Source: Myroides profundi
GTDB lineage: Bacteria; Bacteroidota; Bacteroidia; Flavobacteriales; Flavobacteriaceae
NCBI RefSeq assembly: GCF_000833025.1
Contig: NZ_CP010817.1
Coordinates: forward strand, 1,736,001 to 1,800,000
Reading direction: 5' to 3'
DNA: 64,000 bases
In this document: in pieces, positions 7,872 through 17,067 of the stretch
How positions within the stretch are numbered: position 1 is the stretch's first letter
Layout: each line of letters begins with the position of its first letter
Notes under the pieces: model-generated
What the model was told of the DNA's origin: nothing
What the model saw: only the letters and a program-made list of their open reading frames with translations
The model's database searches: none
Translations under genes and position numbers: made by a program

Positions 7872-9428
7872 TTACACTTTTGGATTTAATACTATAAATG
7901 GAACGATCATCTCTTCTAAAGAAATACCCCCGTGTTGGTAAGTGTTTCTAAAGTAAGCTGCATAATAATTGAAATTATTTTGATATGCTAAGAAGAAATC
8001 ATTTTTTGCAAAAATAAAGGAACTACTTACATTTATGTTCGGTAATTGTACTTTTTTTGGATCTTTAACATGATAGACATCTTTAGCTTCGAATGTCAAG
8101 CTTTTACCTGTTTTATATCTTAGGTTTAAACTTGTGTTTTTATCACCGATTACCTTCGATGGGTTTTTACAATTGATTGTACCGTGATCAGTTGTTATTA
8201 TTAGTTTATATCCTAGTGTCTGAGCTTGTTGAATAATTTCAAATAAAGGAGAGTTTCTAAACCAACTTACAGTAAGTGAGCGGTATGCTTTATCATTTGA
8301 AGCTAGTTCTTTAATTACTTCCATCTCAGTTTTAGCATGTGATAACATATCTACAAAGTTATATACTATTGTAATTAGCTTGTTATCTTTAAGAGCTTTG
8401 AAATTATCAGCTAGTTTTCTACCTTCTTTTAGATTTGTGATTTTGTGGTATTCATTCTTGATGTTTAGTCGAAGTCTTTGTAATTGATGTTGTAAGAATT
8501 CATTTTCAAATAAATTTTTACCTCCTTCATCCGTATCATTCTTCCAATATTGTGGTAGTTGTTCAGACATCTCTAATGGTGTCAGCCCAGAGAATATAGC
8601 ATTTCTAGCATACTGTGTTGCTGTTGGTAAAATAGAGAAGAAACTGTTCTCACTTTCTACTTTATAATGGTTAGTAACTATTGCCTCGAATGCTCTCCAT
8701 TGATCATATCTTAAGTTGTCAATAACAATAAAAAGTAATTTTGAATCCTCTTTCTTTAATTCTGGAGCAACCCATTTTCTAAAGATTTGATGAGAAAAAA
8801 CAGGACTATCTTCAGGATCATTAATCCAGCTTTCGTAATTTTTTTCAACAAATTTCCCAAATAAACTATTTGCCTCCGTTTTCTGAGAGTCTAGTATATT
8901 GAAAAGGTTTTGATCTTCGATGTTTTCTAACTTCTGTTCCCAATAAAGTAATTTTCTATAGATAGAGATCCAGTCTTCATAATCTCTAGCTTGCATTAAA
9001 TCCATAGAAATATTTCTAAATTCCTTCTGGTAGCTAAGCGAAGACTTTTCAGAGATTAGACGAGAGTCATCAAGGTTCTTCTTAAGAGAAAGTAAAATTT
9101 GATTAGGATTAACAGGTTTGATTAAGTAATCCGATATTTTGGCACCAATAGCTTCTTCCATGATATACTCTTCTTCACTTTTGGTAATCATGATAATCGG
9201 AGTATTGTTTTTAATAGTCTTGATTTCATTTAAAGTTTCAAGACCAGAAAGTCCTGGCATATTTTCGTCTAAGAATACGATGTCATATTGGTTCTCTTTA
9301 AATAAATCTATAGCATCTTGTCCATTAGTACAAGTGGTTACGATATAGTCTTTTTTTTCTAAAAATAAGATGTGAGGTTTTAATAATTCCACTTCATCAT
9401 CGACCCATAATATGTGAATTTTGTTCAT
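7872..9428 (-). CDS. porX: PorX, response regulator with PglZ effector domain (type IX secretion regulator)
   Basis: The 518-residue cytoplasmic protein has an N-terminal receiver domain (acidic pair D10-D11, phospho-acceptor D54 in VFLDENMP, conserved Lys in YLIKPVN). After a helical linker comes a PglZ/alkaline-phosphatase-like domain (FIVIDNLRYDQWR, LPTATQYARN, TTDHGT, QHGGISLEEMIVP). Known PorX proteins respond to the kinase PorY and control the type IX secretion system, and the PglZ domain has been reported as a zinc phosphodiesterase acting on oligonucleotides. Metal-ligand Asp and His positions look intact. It is first in a run with tsaE and ald; no porY is visible in this window. Confidence 0.95.
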   Translation of the reverse strand: MNKIHILWVDDEVELLKPHILFLEKKDYIVTTCTNGQDAIDLFKENQYDIVFLDENMPGLSGLETLNEIKTIKNNTPIIMITKSEEEYIMEEAIGAKISDYLIKPVNPNQILLSLKKNLDDSRLISEKSSLSYQKEFRNISMDLMQARDYEDWISIYRKLLYWEQKLENIEDQNLFNILDSQKTEANSLFGKFVEKNYESWINDPEDSPVFSHQIFRKWVAPELKKEDSKLLFIVIDNLRYDQWRAFEAIVTNHYKVESENSFFSILPTATQYARNAIFSGLTPLEMSEQLPQYWKNDTDEGGKNLFENEFLQHQLQRLRLNIKNEYHKITNLKEGRKLADNFKALKDNKLITIVYNFVDMLSHAKTEMEVIKELASNDKAYRSLTVSWFRNSPLFEIIQQAQTLGYKLIITTDHGTINCKNPSKVIGDKNTSLNLRYKTGKSLTFEAKDVYHVKDPKKVQLPNINVSSSFIFAKNDFFLAYQNNFNYYAAYFRNTYQHGGISLEEMIVPFIVLNPKV

Positions 9429-9573
9429 TGTAGTTGTTTTAGGTTGTTTTATATTTATTGTAATTTATATAAAAAGAGATTTTATATTAAAATAGTACTG
9501 ATAAATATAGGAATGAATTTCCGTATTACAATAGTTAACGATATTTTTGTGATTGTATTATAAAAAAATATAA

Positions 9574-10566
9574 ATGTATTTTTCGTTTATTATTCCTGTT
9601 TACAATCGACCAGAAGAGGTCGATGAATTATTAGATAGTTTGACAAAGCAAACTTATAAGGACGCATTTGAAGTTGTTATTATAGAGGATGGATCTAAAG
9701 AGGATTCACGTGAAGTAGTTAGTAAATATGAAGATAGCCTAGATGTGTCTTATTACTATAAAGCTAATTCAGGGCCAGGGTCTTCACGTAATTATGGAAT
9801 GGAACGAGCAAAGGGGGAGTACTTTATCGTATTGGATTCAGACTGTATTATTCCTCCTAATTACCTGACTATAGTAGATCAGTATCTTAGAGAAGAATAT
9901 GTAGACTGTTTTGGAGGACCAGATGCGGCTCTTGATAGCTTTAGTGATGTACAAAAGGCAATAAACTTCTCTATGACTTCAGTTTTGACTACTGGAGGTA
10001 TTAGAGGTGCTAGTGAGCGCATTGGTAAGTTTCAGCCGAGAAGTTTTAATATGGGTATTTCAAAAAGGGCTTTTTTAGCAAGTGGAGGTTATGGTAAAGT
10101 ACATCCAGGGGAAGATCCTGATTTAACAATCAGACTTTGGAATTTAGGATTCGATACTCAGTTATTCAGCAAGGCTTATGTGTATCACAAAAGAAGAATA
10201 GATTGGCAGAAGTTTTATATTCAGGTCAATAAGTTTGGAAAGGCACGTCCGATATTAAATCAGCGTTATCCAGAAACTGCCAAAATAACATATTGGTTTC
10301 CTAGTTTATTTATGGCAGGCTTATTGTTAAGTTTATTAATGACATATTATACATTTGGTTTTATTTTATGTTATATAATTTATTTTATATTAGTTTTTAT
10401 TAGTTGTTTTATAAAAGAGAAAAGTTTTAAGATAAGTTTATTATCAATTGTCGCAATTTTTATACAATTTTACGGTTATGGTAAGGGCTTCTTAAAAGCT
10501 AATTATATTTTGTTTATAAAAAAGCAAAAAGCAGAGCATGGTTTACCAGAGATGTTTTTTAAATAA
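9574..10566 (+). CDS. family 2 glycosyltransferase with C-terminal membrane segments
   Basis: The 330-residue protein begins with a GT-A fold (FIIPVYNRPEEVDELLDSL) containing the nucleotide-sugar motif IVLDSDCIIPP and GEDPDLTIRLWNLG further on. Two hydrophobic segments at about residues 246-285 and another near 290-310 anchor the C-terminus. Such enzymes add sugars to envelope glycans or lipids; the donor and acceptor cannot be read from sequence. coaE begins 11 nt downstream, so the two share a transcript. Confidence 0.88.
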   Translation: MYFSFIIPVYNRPEEVDELLDSLTKQTYKDAFEVVIIEDGSKEDSREVVSKYEDSLDVSYYYKANSGPGSSRNYGMERAKGEYFIVLDSDCIIPPNYLTIVDQYLREEYVDCFGGPDAALDSFSDVQKAINFSMTSVLTTGGIRGASERIGKFQPRSFNMGISKRAFLASGGYGKVHPGEDPDLTIRLWNLGFDTQLFSKAYVYHKRRIDWQKFYIQVNKFGKARPILNQRYPETAKITYWFPSLFMAGLLLSLLMTYYTFGFILCYIIYFILVFISCFIKEKSFKISLLSIVAIFIQFYGYGKGFLKANYILFIKKQKAEHGLPEMFFK

Positions 10567-10577
10567 TAAAGAATAAT

Positions 10578-11165
10578 ATGGCATTAATAGTTGGGTTAAC
10601 AGGTGGTATAGGTAGCGGAAAGACAACTGTGGCTAAGATGTTTGAAGAAGAGGGGATACCTATTTATATTGCAGATGATAGAGCAAAGCAGATTATGGAT
10701 CGTGCTGATGTGGTAGAAGCTGTGCAAGGTATCTTTAAAGAAAACGTGAAGACTGGAGATGTACTAGATCGAAAGAAAATAAGAGAAATCGTGTTCCATG
10801 ATAAGGAACTTTTAAATAAATTAAACAGTATTGTGCATCCTGAAGTTCGGAAGGATTTTGAGCAATGGAAAGAAGAAAATGACGCTTTTCCATTCGTTAT
10901 TAAGGAAAGTGCTGTGCTGTTTGAGAATAATTTGCATAAAGAATGTGATTTAGTTATTTTAGTAACTGCCCCCGAAGAAGTGCGTGTAAAGCGAGTGATG
11001 GAGAGGGATGGGGTGTCTTCTGATAATGTCAAAAGCATTATAAATAACCAAATGAAAGATTTTGACAAAATACCCCTTAGTAATTATGTTATTACTAATA
11101 TTAATAAAGATTTGGTAAAAAAAGAGGTGAAAATGATAATTAATGATATAATAATCAAAATTTAA
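10578..11165 (+). CDS. coaE: dephospho-CoA kinase
   Basis: The 195-residue enzyme phosphorylates the ribose 3'-hydroxyl of dephospho-CoA, the last step of CoA synthesis. Walker A is GLTGGIGSGKTTVA; the CoA-binding segment IYIADDRAKQIMD and the lid region TAPEEVRVKRVMERDG follow the family pattern. It lies between a glycosyltransferase gene and rprX, all on the plus strand. Confidence 0.97.
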   Translation: MALIVGLTGGIGSGKTTVAKMFEEEGIPIYIADDRAKQIMDRADVVEAVQGIFKENVKTGDVLDRKKIREIVFHDKELLNKLNSIVHPEVRKDFEQWKEENDAFPFVIKESAVLFENNLHKECDLVILVTAPEEVRVKRVMERDGVSSDNVKSIINNQMKDFDKIPLSNYVITNINKDLVKKEVKMIINDIIIKI

Positions 11166-11237
11166 ACAATTACCATCGTTAATTTTATGTTAATCGCCGT
11201 GTAGAGTATTTTTTTTAATGTTAATTTTGAAAAAATA

Positions 11238-12818
11238 ATGAGTAAGGTCAAATTTCGACTTTTAGTAGGGATAATGAGTTTTTCTCTTATAGGAATAATC
11301 ATTGTTCAAATGTATTGGATTGTTAGCTCTTATAGAAATAATGAAGAGCAGTTTAAGTATCACGTACAGCAAGTATTAGGAAATGTAGGTAGTGGATTAC
11401 AACAGAATGAAGCTACGGAGTTCTATAGAATGTATAATCAGCTTAAAGATAGTATAGGTACGCCACCTAAACAAAGTGAGTTGAAACAATATTACATAGT
11501 AGAACGAAATCCTACTACTAATGAGCAAATAGTATACTCTAATATCTTAGTCCTAGAGGATTATAATATAAAGAGTTCGTTCTTTGATAAGAAAGCAGAT
11601 AGTTTGAAAGTCAAAAATTTCGTTTCTAAACGAAAAACTGAGATTTATAAAGGAGATGATTTAGATAGAAGTAATCTTAAACAGAATTATCCAGACGAGG
11701 TTATAGAGCAATCAGGTAATCTAGATGTCTTAGATAAAGCACAGTTCGATATCTATTTTAAAGATATAGTTGCTCTAAGAAGTATAGATGAAAGGATATC
11801 TAAAGCTAAGTTGAGAGAATTGTTAGAAAAAGAACTTAAACAATATGGTGTTAATGCTAAGTTTGAGTTTGGGATTTATAACAAAGGTTTGTCAACTAAG
11901 ATTAAGTCTGAGGATTTTATTTACGAAGAAGGCTCTACTTATGGAGTGCCTATCTTTACTGATAATGAAAATAGAAGTAAGTATCAATTATATGTTACAT
12001 TCCCTGAAAAGAGTAAGTATTTATTCTCTTCGTTAATAGGAATAACGTTACTGTCTATTCTGTTTACTATGGTGATTATAGCAGCTTATTTGAATGCGAT
12101 TAACCAACTTATTAAACAAAAACAGATATCAGAAATTAAGACGGATTTTATCAATAATATGACCCATGAATTTAAAACACCTATAGCTACTATTAATTTA
12201 GCTCTAGATGCTATAAAAAATCCAAAGGTTATAAATGATCCTGAAAAAGTCGATCGTTATTTAAAAATGATTAGAGACGAAAATAAGAGAATGCATGCAC
12301 AAGTAGAAAATGTGTTGCAAATCTCTAAATTAGAAAGACGTGAGTTTAATGTAGATAAAGAAGCCATGGATGTCCATGAGGTAATTGAAAATGCAGTAGA
12401 TCATGTAGGACTAATTATACAAGATAGAGGAGGAGATATAAATCTACACTTAGATGCTCGTAGAAGTGATGTATTAGGAAACGATTTTCACTTTACTAGT
12501 GTAATAGTAAATATTTTAGATAATGCTATTAAATATTCTAAGGAAGTCCCTATTATAGATGTGTATACGGAGAATGTAAAGGATTTTATTCTTATCAAGA
12601 TCCAAGATCACGGTGTAGGAATGAGTAAGCAAGCGCAAAAAAGAATTTTTGACAAGTTTTACAGAGAACACACAGGAGATTTACACAATGTAAAAGGACA
12701 TGGATTAGGCCTAGCCTATGTACAACAGATAGTAGAAGTACATAATTCTCAAGTTTATGTTGAGAGTGAAAAAGGCAAAGGAAGTACCTTTATTATAAAA
12801 ATGCCATTAATAAATTAA
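11238..12818 (+). CDS. rprX: sensor histidine kinase RprX-like
   Basis: The 526-residue kinase has a membrane segment at about 8-28, a periplasmic sensor region to about 255, and a second membrane segment near 257-280. It then has a HisKA domain with the phospho-accepting His in NNMTHEFKTP and an HATPase domain (N box NILDNAIKYS, G boxes DHGVGMS and GHGLGLAYV). The order coaE-kinase-regulator and the adjoining response regulator match the RprX/RprY system of Bacteroidota. The signal is unknown. rprY starts 7 nt downstream. Confidence 0.88.
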   Translation: MSKVKFRLLVGIMSFSLIGIIIVQMYWIVSSYRNNEEQFKYHVQQVLGNVGSGLQQNEATEFYRMYNQLKDSIGTPPKQSELKQYYIVERNPTTNEQIVYSNILVLEDYNIKSSFFDKKADSLKVKNFVSKRKTEIYKGDDLDRSNLKQNYPDEVIEQSGNLDVLDKAQFDIYFKDIVALRSIDERISKAKLRELLEKELKQYGVNAKFEFGIYNKGLSTKIKSEDFIYEEGSTYGVPIFTDNENRSKYQLYVTFPEKSKYLFSSLIGITLLSILFTMVIIAAYLNAINQLIKQKQISEIKTDFINNMTHEFKTPIATINLALDAIKNPKVINDPEKVDRYLKMIRDENKRMHAQVENVLQISKLERREFNVDKEAMDVHEVIENAVDHVGLIIQDRGGDINLHLDARRSDVLGNDFHFTSVIVNILDNAIKYSKEVPIIDVYTENVKDFILIKIQDHGVGMSKQAQKRIFDKFYREHTGDLHNVKGHGLGLAYVQQIVEVHNSQVYVESEKGKGSTFIIKMPLIN

Positions 12819-12825
12819 ATATAAC

Positions 12826-13548
12826 ATGGAAACAACAAACAACAAAAAGATTTTATTAGTAGAAGATGATCCGAACTTCGGTGCAATCTTAAAAGATTAT
12901 TTAGCCATTAACGACTTCGAAGTTACTTTAGCTAAGAATGGAATGGAAGGATTCGAAAAATTCAAAAGAGATACTTTCGATTTATGTATCCTTGATGTTA
13001 TGATGCCTTATAAAGATGGATTTACTCTAGCCAAGGAGATCCGTGATAAAAATAAAGAGGTGCCTATCATTTTCCTTACAGCTAAGTCAATGAAAGAGGA
13101 CGTATTAAAAGGTTATAAAGTAGGAGCAGATGACTACTTAAATAAGCCATTCGATTCAGAAGTATTATTAATGAAAATTAAAGCGATTATTCATAGAAAA
13201 TCGTCTGAAGTTAAAACAGATAATACAAAATTTGAATTCCAAATTGGTAAGTTCCATTTAAATTCTAAGTTGAGATTCTTAACTTTTGAAAATGATGAGC
13301 CAATTAAATTATCTCCAAAAGAGAATGAATTGTTGAAAATGTTAGCAATTTATGAAAATGATTTAATGCCTCGTGAAGTTGCATTAACTAAGATTTGGAG
13401 AGATGACAACTATTTCACATCTCGTAGTATGGACGTATACATCGCTAAATTAAGAAAGTATCTTAAATTAGATGAAACAGTAGAAATCTTAAACATTCAC
13501 GGAGAAGGATTTAGACTTGTAGTGAAAGAAAAAGAAGAAAATAATTAA
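12826..13548 (+). CDS. rprY: response regulator RprY-like (OmpR/PhoB family)
   Basis: The 240-residue protein has a receiver domain (E14-D15-D16, phospho-acceptor D57 in LCILDVMMP, K in YLNKPFD). A winged-helix OmpR-type DNA-binding domain follows (LSPKENELLKMLA, SRSMDVYIAKLRKYL, NIHGEGFRLV). It is the partner of the kinase 7 nt upstream. Transcription ends at a strong hairpin shared with the converging oxyR. Confidence 0.92.
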   Translation: METTNNKKILLVEDDPNFGAILKDYLAINDFEVTLAKNGMEGFEKFKRDTFDLCILDVMMPYKDGFTLAKEIRDKNKEVPIIFLTAKSMKEDVLKGYKVGADDYLNKPFDSEVLLMKIKAIIHRKSSEVKTDNTKFEFQIGKFHLNSKLRFLTFENDEPIKLSPKENELLKMLAIYENDLMPREVALTKIWRDDNYFTSRSMDVYIAKLRKYLKLDETVEILNIHGEGFRLVVKEKEENN

Positions 13549-13557
13549 TTAAGCCAC

Positions 13558-13590
13558 AAAAAAGGGAAGCACTTGCTTCCCTTTTTTATT
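13558..13590. terminator. bidirectional terminator between rprY and oxyR
   Basis: Perfect 7-bp arms GGGAAGC (13564-13570) and GCTTCCC (13575-13581) with loop ACTT are flanked by an A run and a T run. Confidence 0.9.
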
Positions 13591-13605
13591 TTATATAAGT
13601 TAAAA

Positions 13606-14547
13606 TTATTGATTCTTTTTCGGACTAATAATTTTAACGTCTTGAAATGCTATTGCTCCTCTTATAATACTTAAAATAACCTCATATAAAGCATTAATAA
13701 TTTGAAGCTTTAATTCGTTGTCTGTGTATATTAAACTAATCTCTCTAGCAGGCTTTGGATCAGCAAACTGTATTAAGTTATTCTTGTCATCTTGATTTAA
13801 AGAAAGTGTATGTAGGTATGGTAATAGTGTGTAACCTAGGCCCTCTTTAGATAGATTTATTAAAGTTTCAAAACTTCCGCTTTGTAATTTAAAGTTTTTG
13901 CTTTCTGCAGTAGTTTTGCTGTTACAGATATTGATTATACCATCTCTGAAACAATGTCCATCTTGTAGTAAAAGTAACTTTCTTAGATCTAGGTCTCCTT
14001 GATGAAGTTCAGCTCCCATTTCTTGTCTGAAATTTGCAGGAACATATCCTACAAATGGTTCATAGAACAAGACTCTTTCTTTTATGTCAGACTCTTCTAA
14101 TGGGGTGGCAACTATAGCTGCATCCAGATATCCATTGCGAAGTTTCTGAATAATTTCTTCAGTTGTATATTCTTCTATTATTAGATTAACCTTATTGTAC
14201 TTATTTAGAAAAGTCTTTAGAAACATAGGAAGTAGAGTAGGAGCTATAGTAGGTATCATTCCTAGTTTAAACTCTCCTCCAATAAATCCTTTTTCTAAAT
14301 CAATAAGATCTTTAATTCGATCTGATTCATTGACAATTTTCTTTGCCTGTTGAATAATAACTTGACCGATAGCCGTAGGTTGAATAGGTTTTGTGCTTCG
14401 GTCAAATATTTGTACCTCGAGTTCTTCCTCTAACTTTTGGATTTGCATACTTAATGTAGGCTGTGTAACAAAAGTTTTTTCTGCAGCAAGTGTGAAGTTT
14501 TTATGTTCTGCTACTGCTAATACATATATTAATTGTGTTATCGTCAT
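13606..14547 (-). CDS. oxyR: hydrogen peroxide-sensing LysR-type regulator OxyR
   Basis: The 313-residue regulator has an N-terminal LysR helix-turn-helix (NFTLAAEKTFVTQPTLSMQI) and a two-lobed sensor domain. Counting from the start Met places cysteines at 199 (DGHCFRD) and 208 (NIC), the same numbers and spacing as the peroxide-reactive disulfide pair of E. coli OxyR, which makes the assignment strong. No catalase or peroxiredoxin gene adjoins it, so any targets lie elsewhere. Confidence 0.95.
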   Translation of the reverse strand: MTITQLIYVLAVAEHKNFTLAAEKTFVTQPTLSMQIQKLEEELEVQIFDRSTKPIQPTAIGQVIIQQAKKIVNESDRIKDLIDLEKGFIGGEFKLGMIPTIAPTLLPMFLKTFLNKYNKVNLIIEEYTTEEIIQKLRNGYLDAAIVATPLEESDIKERVLFYEPFVGYVPANFRQEMGAELHQGDLDLRKLLLLQDGHCFRDGIINICNSKTTAESKNFKLQSGSFETLINLSKEGLGYTLLPYLHTLSLNQDDKNNLIQFADPKPAREISLIYTDNELKLQIINALYEVILSIIRGAIAFQDVKIISPKKNQ

Positions 14548-14598
14548 TCTTTAAAACCAATATTTTGTCTAAGTTATGCAAAATAATGGAAAATGTTT

Positions 14599-15201
14599 TT
14601 ATTCATAATCTATTTTCTCTAGCTCTGTATAGTTTTTCATTAATCGTTTGATTAATAAACCATAGATTAGACGGTAGTATAACCACAGTAATCCTAAGAA
14701 TATACCACATATAATAATCACAATCACGGCGCTAATTAAAGCCGTAGGTAAGGTTAGTTTATCATCATGTGTCAGAATATCAATCAATATAATAATGAAA
14801 GCTATAAAGAAGATAATTAGGTTTGTGTAAATATAATAGTTAACTGTTTTTTTTGTTTTCAGAATAGACTCCATTAATAGTTTAGTGGAATCAGCCACAG
14901 ATATTTTTTTATAGTTTAAGTAGAAGATAGTAATGAATATTACTGATATTCCTAATGATAACCAATCTAGGTTATTAATCATAAAAGTATAAAAAGGACC
15001 AATATCATTTCCGCTTAAGTCTGATCCGAATAAATAACTAAAACCGTTTAGTACAATAAATTCAACTATACTGATGATAAATATCCACATGACGATAGAA
15101 GATGACTTCTTATGTATCATCTTTTGTATCTCTTGTGTAGAGATCTTAGGAAATTTTTGGTCGCTATTCCAGTGTTTTTTTAATAAATCTAACTCCTTCA
15201 T
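14599..15201 (-). CDS. membrane protein, probable anti-sigma partner of the adjacent ECF factor
   Basis: The 200-residue protein has a short cytoplasmic N-terminus (MKELDLLKKHWNSD) and about four membrane segments near residues 36-57, 78-96, 121-142 and 151-174. It begins 12 nt after the end of an ECF sigma gene. That position is typical of membrane anti-sigma factors, but no recognised anti-sigma domain or zinc motif is seen. The partner role rests on position alone. Confidence 0.7.
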   Translation of the reverse strand: MKELDLLKKHWNSDQKFPKISTQEIQKMIHKKSSSIVMWIFIISIVEFIVLNGFSYLFGSDLSGNDIGPFYTFMINNLDWLSLGISVIFITIFYLNYKKISVADSTKLLMESILKTKKTVNYYIYTNLIIFFIAFIIILIDILTHDDKLTLPTALISAVIVIIICGIFLGLLWLYYRLIYGLLIKRLMKNYTELEKIDYE

Positions 15202-15213
15202 ATTCTATTGCCT

Positions 15214-15708
15214 CTAGGGATTTAATATCTTTTTAAGTTTACTTTTTATTCTATTCATTTTTACCCTAGCATTGACTTCACTAATACCTAATGTCTCTGC
15301 TATTTCTTCATAGTTTTTGTCTTCTAAATACATAAAAACTAAAGCCTTCTCAATATCATTTAATTGTTGAAGTGCTTTATACATTAGTTTTAGCTGTTCT
15401 TCTTCCTGATAATTGTATTCAGAATATTCGAATTTGCAAAATGTACTATCGTAGGGTATTGTGCTTACTTCTCTATTTTTCTTTCTATATAGAGATATAG
15501 CAGTGTTTAGAGCTACTCTATAAGCCCATGTAGAGAACTTAGAGTCTCCTCTAAACTTAGGGTAAGCATGCCATAGTTGAATAGAAATTTCTTGGAACAA
15601 GTCTTTATGAGCTGCTTCATCGACTGTATATAGTCGACAGACTTTGTGGATAAGGTTTTGATTCTTATCCAAAAGAGCAACGAATTCTTGTTCCAAATGT
15701 TTGTTCAT
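15214..15708 (-). CDS. ECF-type RNA polymerase sigma factor
   Basis: The 164-residue protein has sigma region 2 (DLFQEISIQLWHAYPKF, FSTWAYRVALNTA, core- and -10-binding) joined by a linker to region 4 (LEDKNYEEIAETLGISE, a helix-turn-helix). Regions 1 and 3 are absent, as in ECF factors. The membrane protein gene 12 nt downstream is its likely regulator. ECF factors of this phylum include SigP, which acts with PorX, but nothing here shows that this one is SigP. Confidence 0.92.
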   Translation of the reverse strand: MNKHLEQEFVALLDKNQNLIHKVCRLYTVDEAAHKDLFQEISIQLWHAYPKFRGDSKFSTWAYRVALNTAISLYRKKNREVSTIPYDSTFCKFEYSEYNYQEEEQLKLMYKALQQLNDIEKALVFMYLEDKNYEEIAETLGISEVNARVKMNRIKSKLKKILNP

Positions 15709-15815
15709 GTCTATAAGTAGTCTAATGTTATGATTTGTTACAATATTTTTAAAAAATATATTTTTAGTTATAGAGTAATCAGTTTAGGATAATTAGTAGA
15801 ACATGAGCGCAGATA

Positions 15816-16931
15816 TTATTTTCCTAAATATTTAGTAAGTAATTGGTCAAAGTCTACTTCTAAGTGGTTAATATCTATTACAGTTCCATTCTTGTCTAAA
15901 ACAAATACTGTTGGAATATTTTTAACTCCATATTGTAGTTGAATTTCATAAAGATTATAGATGTGAAGCCAATTAAGTCCTTCTTTTCGTATACTATCTA
16001 TCCATTCTTCTTTATTGTCATCTAAGGCAATACTAAAGATATTCAACCCTTTATCGTGATACTTTTCGTAAATGGACTTTATTGTAGGTAGTGTTTCGTG
16101 ACATGCAGGACACCATGGAGCCCAGAAGTGAACAATGGTTACTGTGCCAAGATTAGCGAATAGTGAAATCTCGTCTCCATTAGGATCTTTACCTGAGAAG
16201 TCTAATGCTTTGTCTCCTACTTTTACTGTGGTATTAGTAGCAGAATTGTCTAATAGGTTTTTAATAGCTATACCTATATTAGATTGTTTTATATTATCTG
16301 CTAATTGGTTATAATATAATCTAGCCTCATTAGTATCTATATTTTTATTGTCTATTCGTTGAAATAAAATAACAGATGATGTGAATGAATTGCTATGTTG
16401 AGTTAGTTGATTTGTGATAATGTCATTAATGTCTTTTACATAGACTTTAAATTCTTTTGATAGTCTTTCTAGTACCTCTCTGTCATTATCTTTTATAGCT
16501 TGTGTTAAGATATCTTGATTCGTATCTCTATATGCATTAGCTTCTTTCTGTACTCTTTTTATATTATTGTGAAAAGCATTTAATTCATTATTGTTTTTTG
16601 TACCAATAGCAGAGGTACTTAGATCATCATTAAAATCATATTGAAAATTAATAACTCCATTTTCTAAAACTACTAATTCAGTAACGTTTTCAGATAGTTC
16701 TAATAATGCATAAGTAGGGTAGGTAGTATTCCCTTTAAATTCAAAAGTATTATTCGTTAAACGAACAGAATCTATAGCATTAAAATTATTAGTCTCAGGA
16801 TCTAGAACTTTTAAATAAATCATTTCTCCCTCAGGAATATTTTTTGTTGTTCCCTTTATTAGAAAACCTTTATCTTTTATAGTGAAACTCATTAATAGAA
16901 AGGCTATAATTACTAAAGGTAGTGTTCTCAT
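15816..16931 (-). CDS. membrane-anchored TlpA-like thioredoxin with DUF4369 domain
   Basis: The 371-residue protein has an N-terminal signal or anchor segment (LPLVIIAFLLMSF) without a lipobox Cys. A DUF4369-type domain follows (FLIKGTTKNIPEGEMIYLKV), then a helical middle, then a thioredoxin fold from about residue 238 with redox motif CPAC in FWAPWCPACHETLP and the cis-Pro loop NIPTVFVLD. It should act as a periplasmic thiol-disulfide reductase. It is a diverged tandem copy of the next gene upstream, differing in anchoring and in the CxxC dipeptide. Confidence 0.9.
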   Translation of the reverse strand: MRTLPLVIIAFLLMSFTIKDKGFLIKGTTKNIPEGEMIYLKVLDPETNNFNAIDSVRLTNNTFEFKGNTTYPTYALLELSENVTELVVLENGVINFQYDFNDDLSTSAIGTKNNNELNAFHNNIKRVQKEANAYRDTNQDILTQAIKDNDREVLERLSKEFKVYVKDINDIITNQLTQHSNSFTSSVILFQRIDNKNIDTNEARLYYNQLADNIKQSNIGIAIKNLLDNSATNTTVKVGDKALDFSGKDPNGDEISLFANLGTVTIVHFWAPWCPACHETLPTIKSIYEKYHDKGLNIFSIALDDNKEEWIDSIRKEGLNWLHIYNLYEIQLQYGVKNIPTVFVLDKNGTVIDINHLEVDFDQLLTKYLGK

Positions 16932-17011
16932 TGGATGTGTTTTTAATATAATTTGAAAGGATTAAATATAATAAAATATTACTGATTATAACGGTGATAT
17001 TAGAGTATTAA

Positions 17012-17046
17012 AAAAGGGCTATAGAAACTTCTATAACCCTTTTATA
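17012..17046 (-). terminator. terminator between the two thioredoxin genes
   Basis: Arms at 17012-17026 and 17029-17043 pair with one C/A mismatch and are followed by a U-rich tract on the minus strand. The two paralogs are therefore probably separate transcription units. Confidence 0.75.
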
Positions 17047-17067
17047 TTCTATATCTTAAGTAGATAT

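Noticed and set aside
11845..12036. 63-codon frame inside rprX on the same strand
   Set aside because: It is an out-of-frame shadow of the kinase gene.
13606..14547. Generic LysR regulator instead of OxyR
   Set aside because: Cysteines at exactly 199 and 208 in the GHCFRD context support OxyR specifically.
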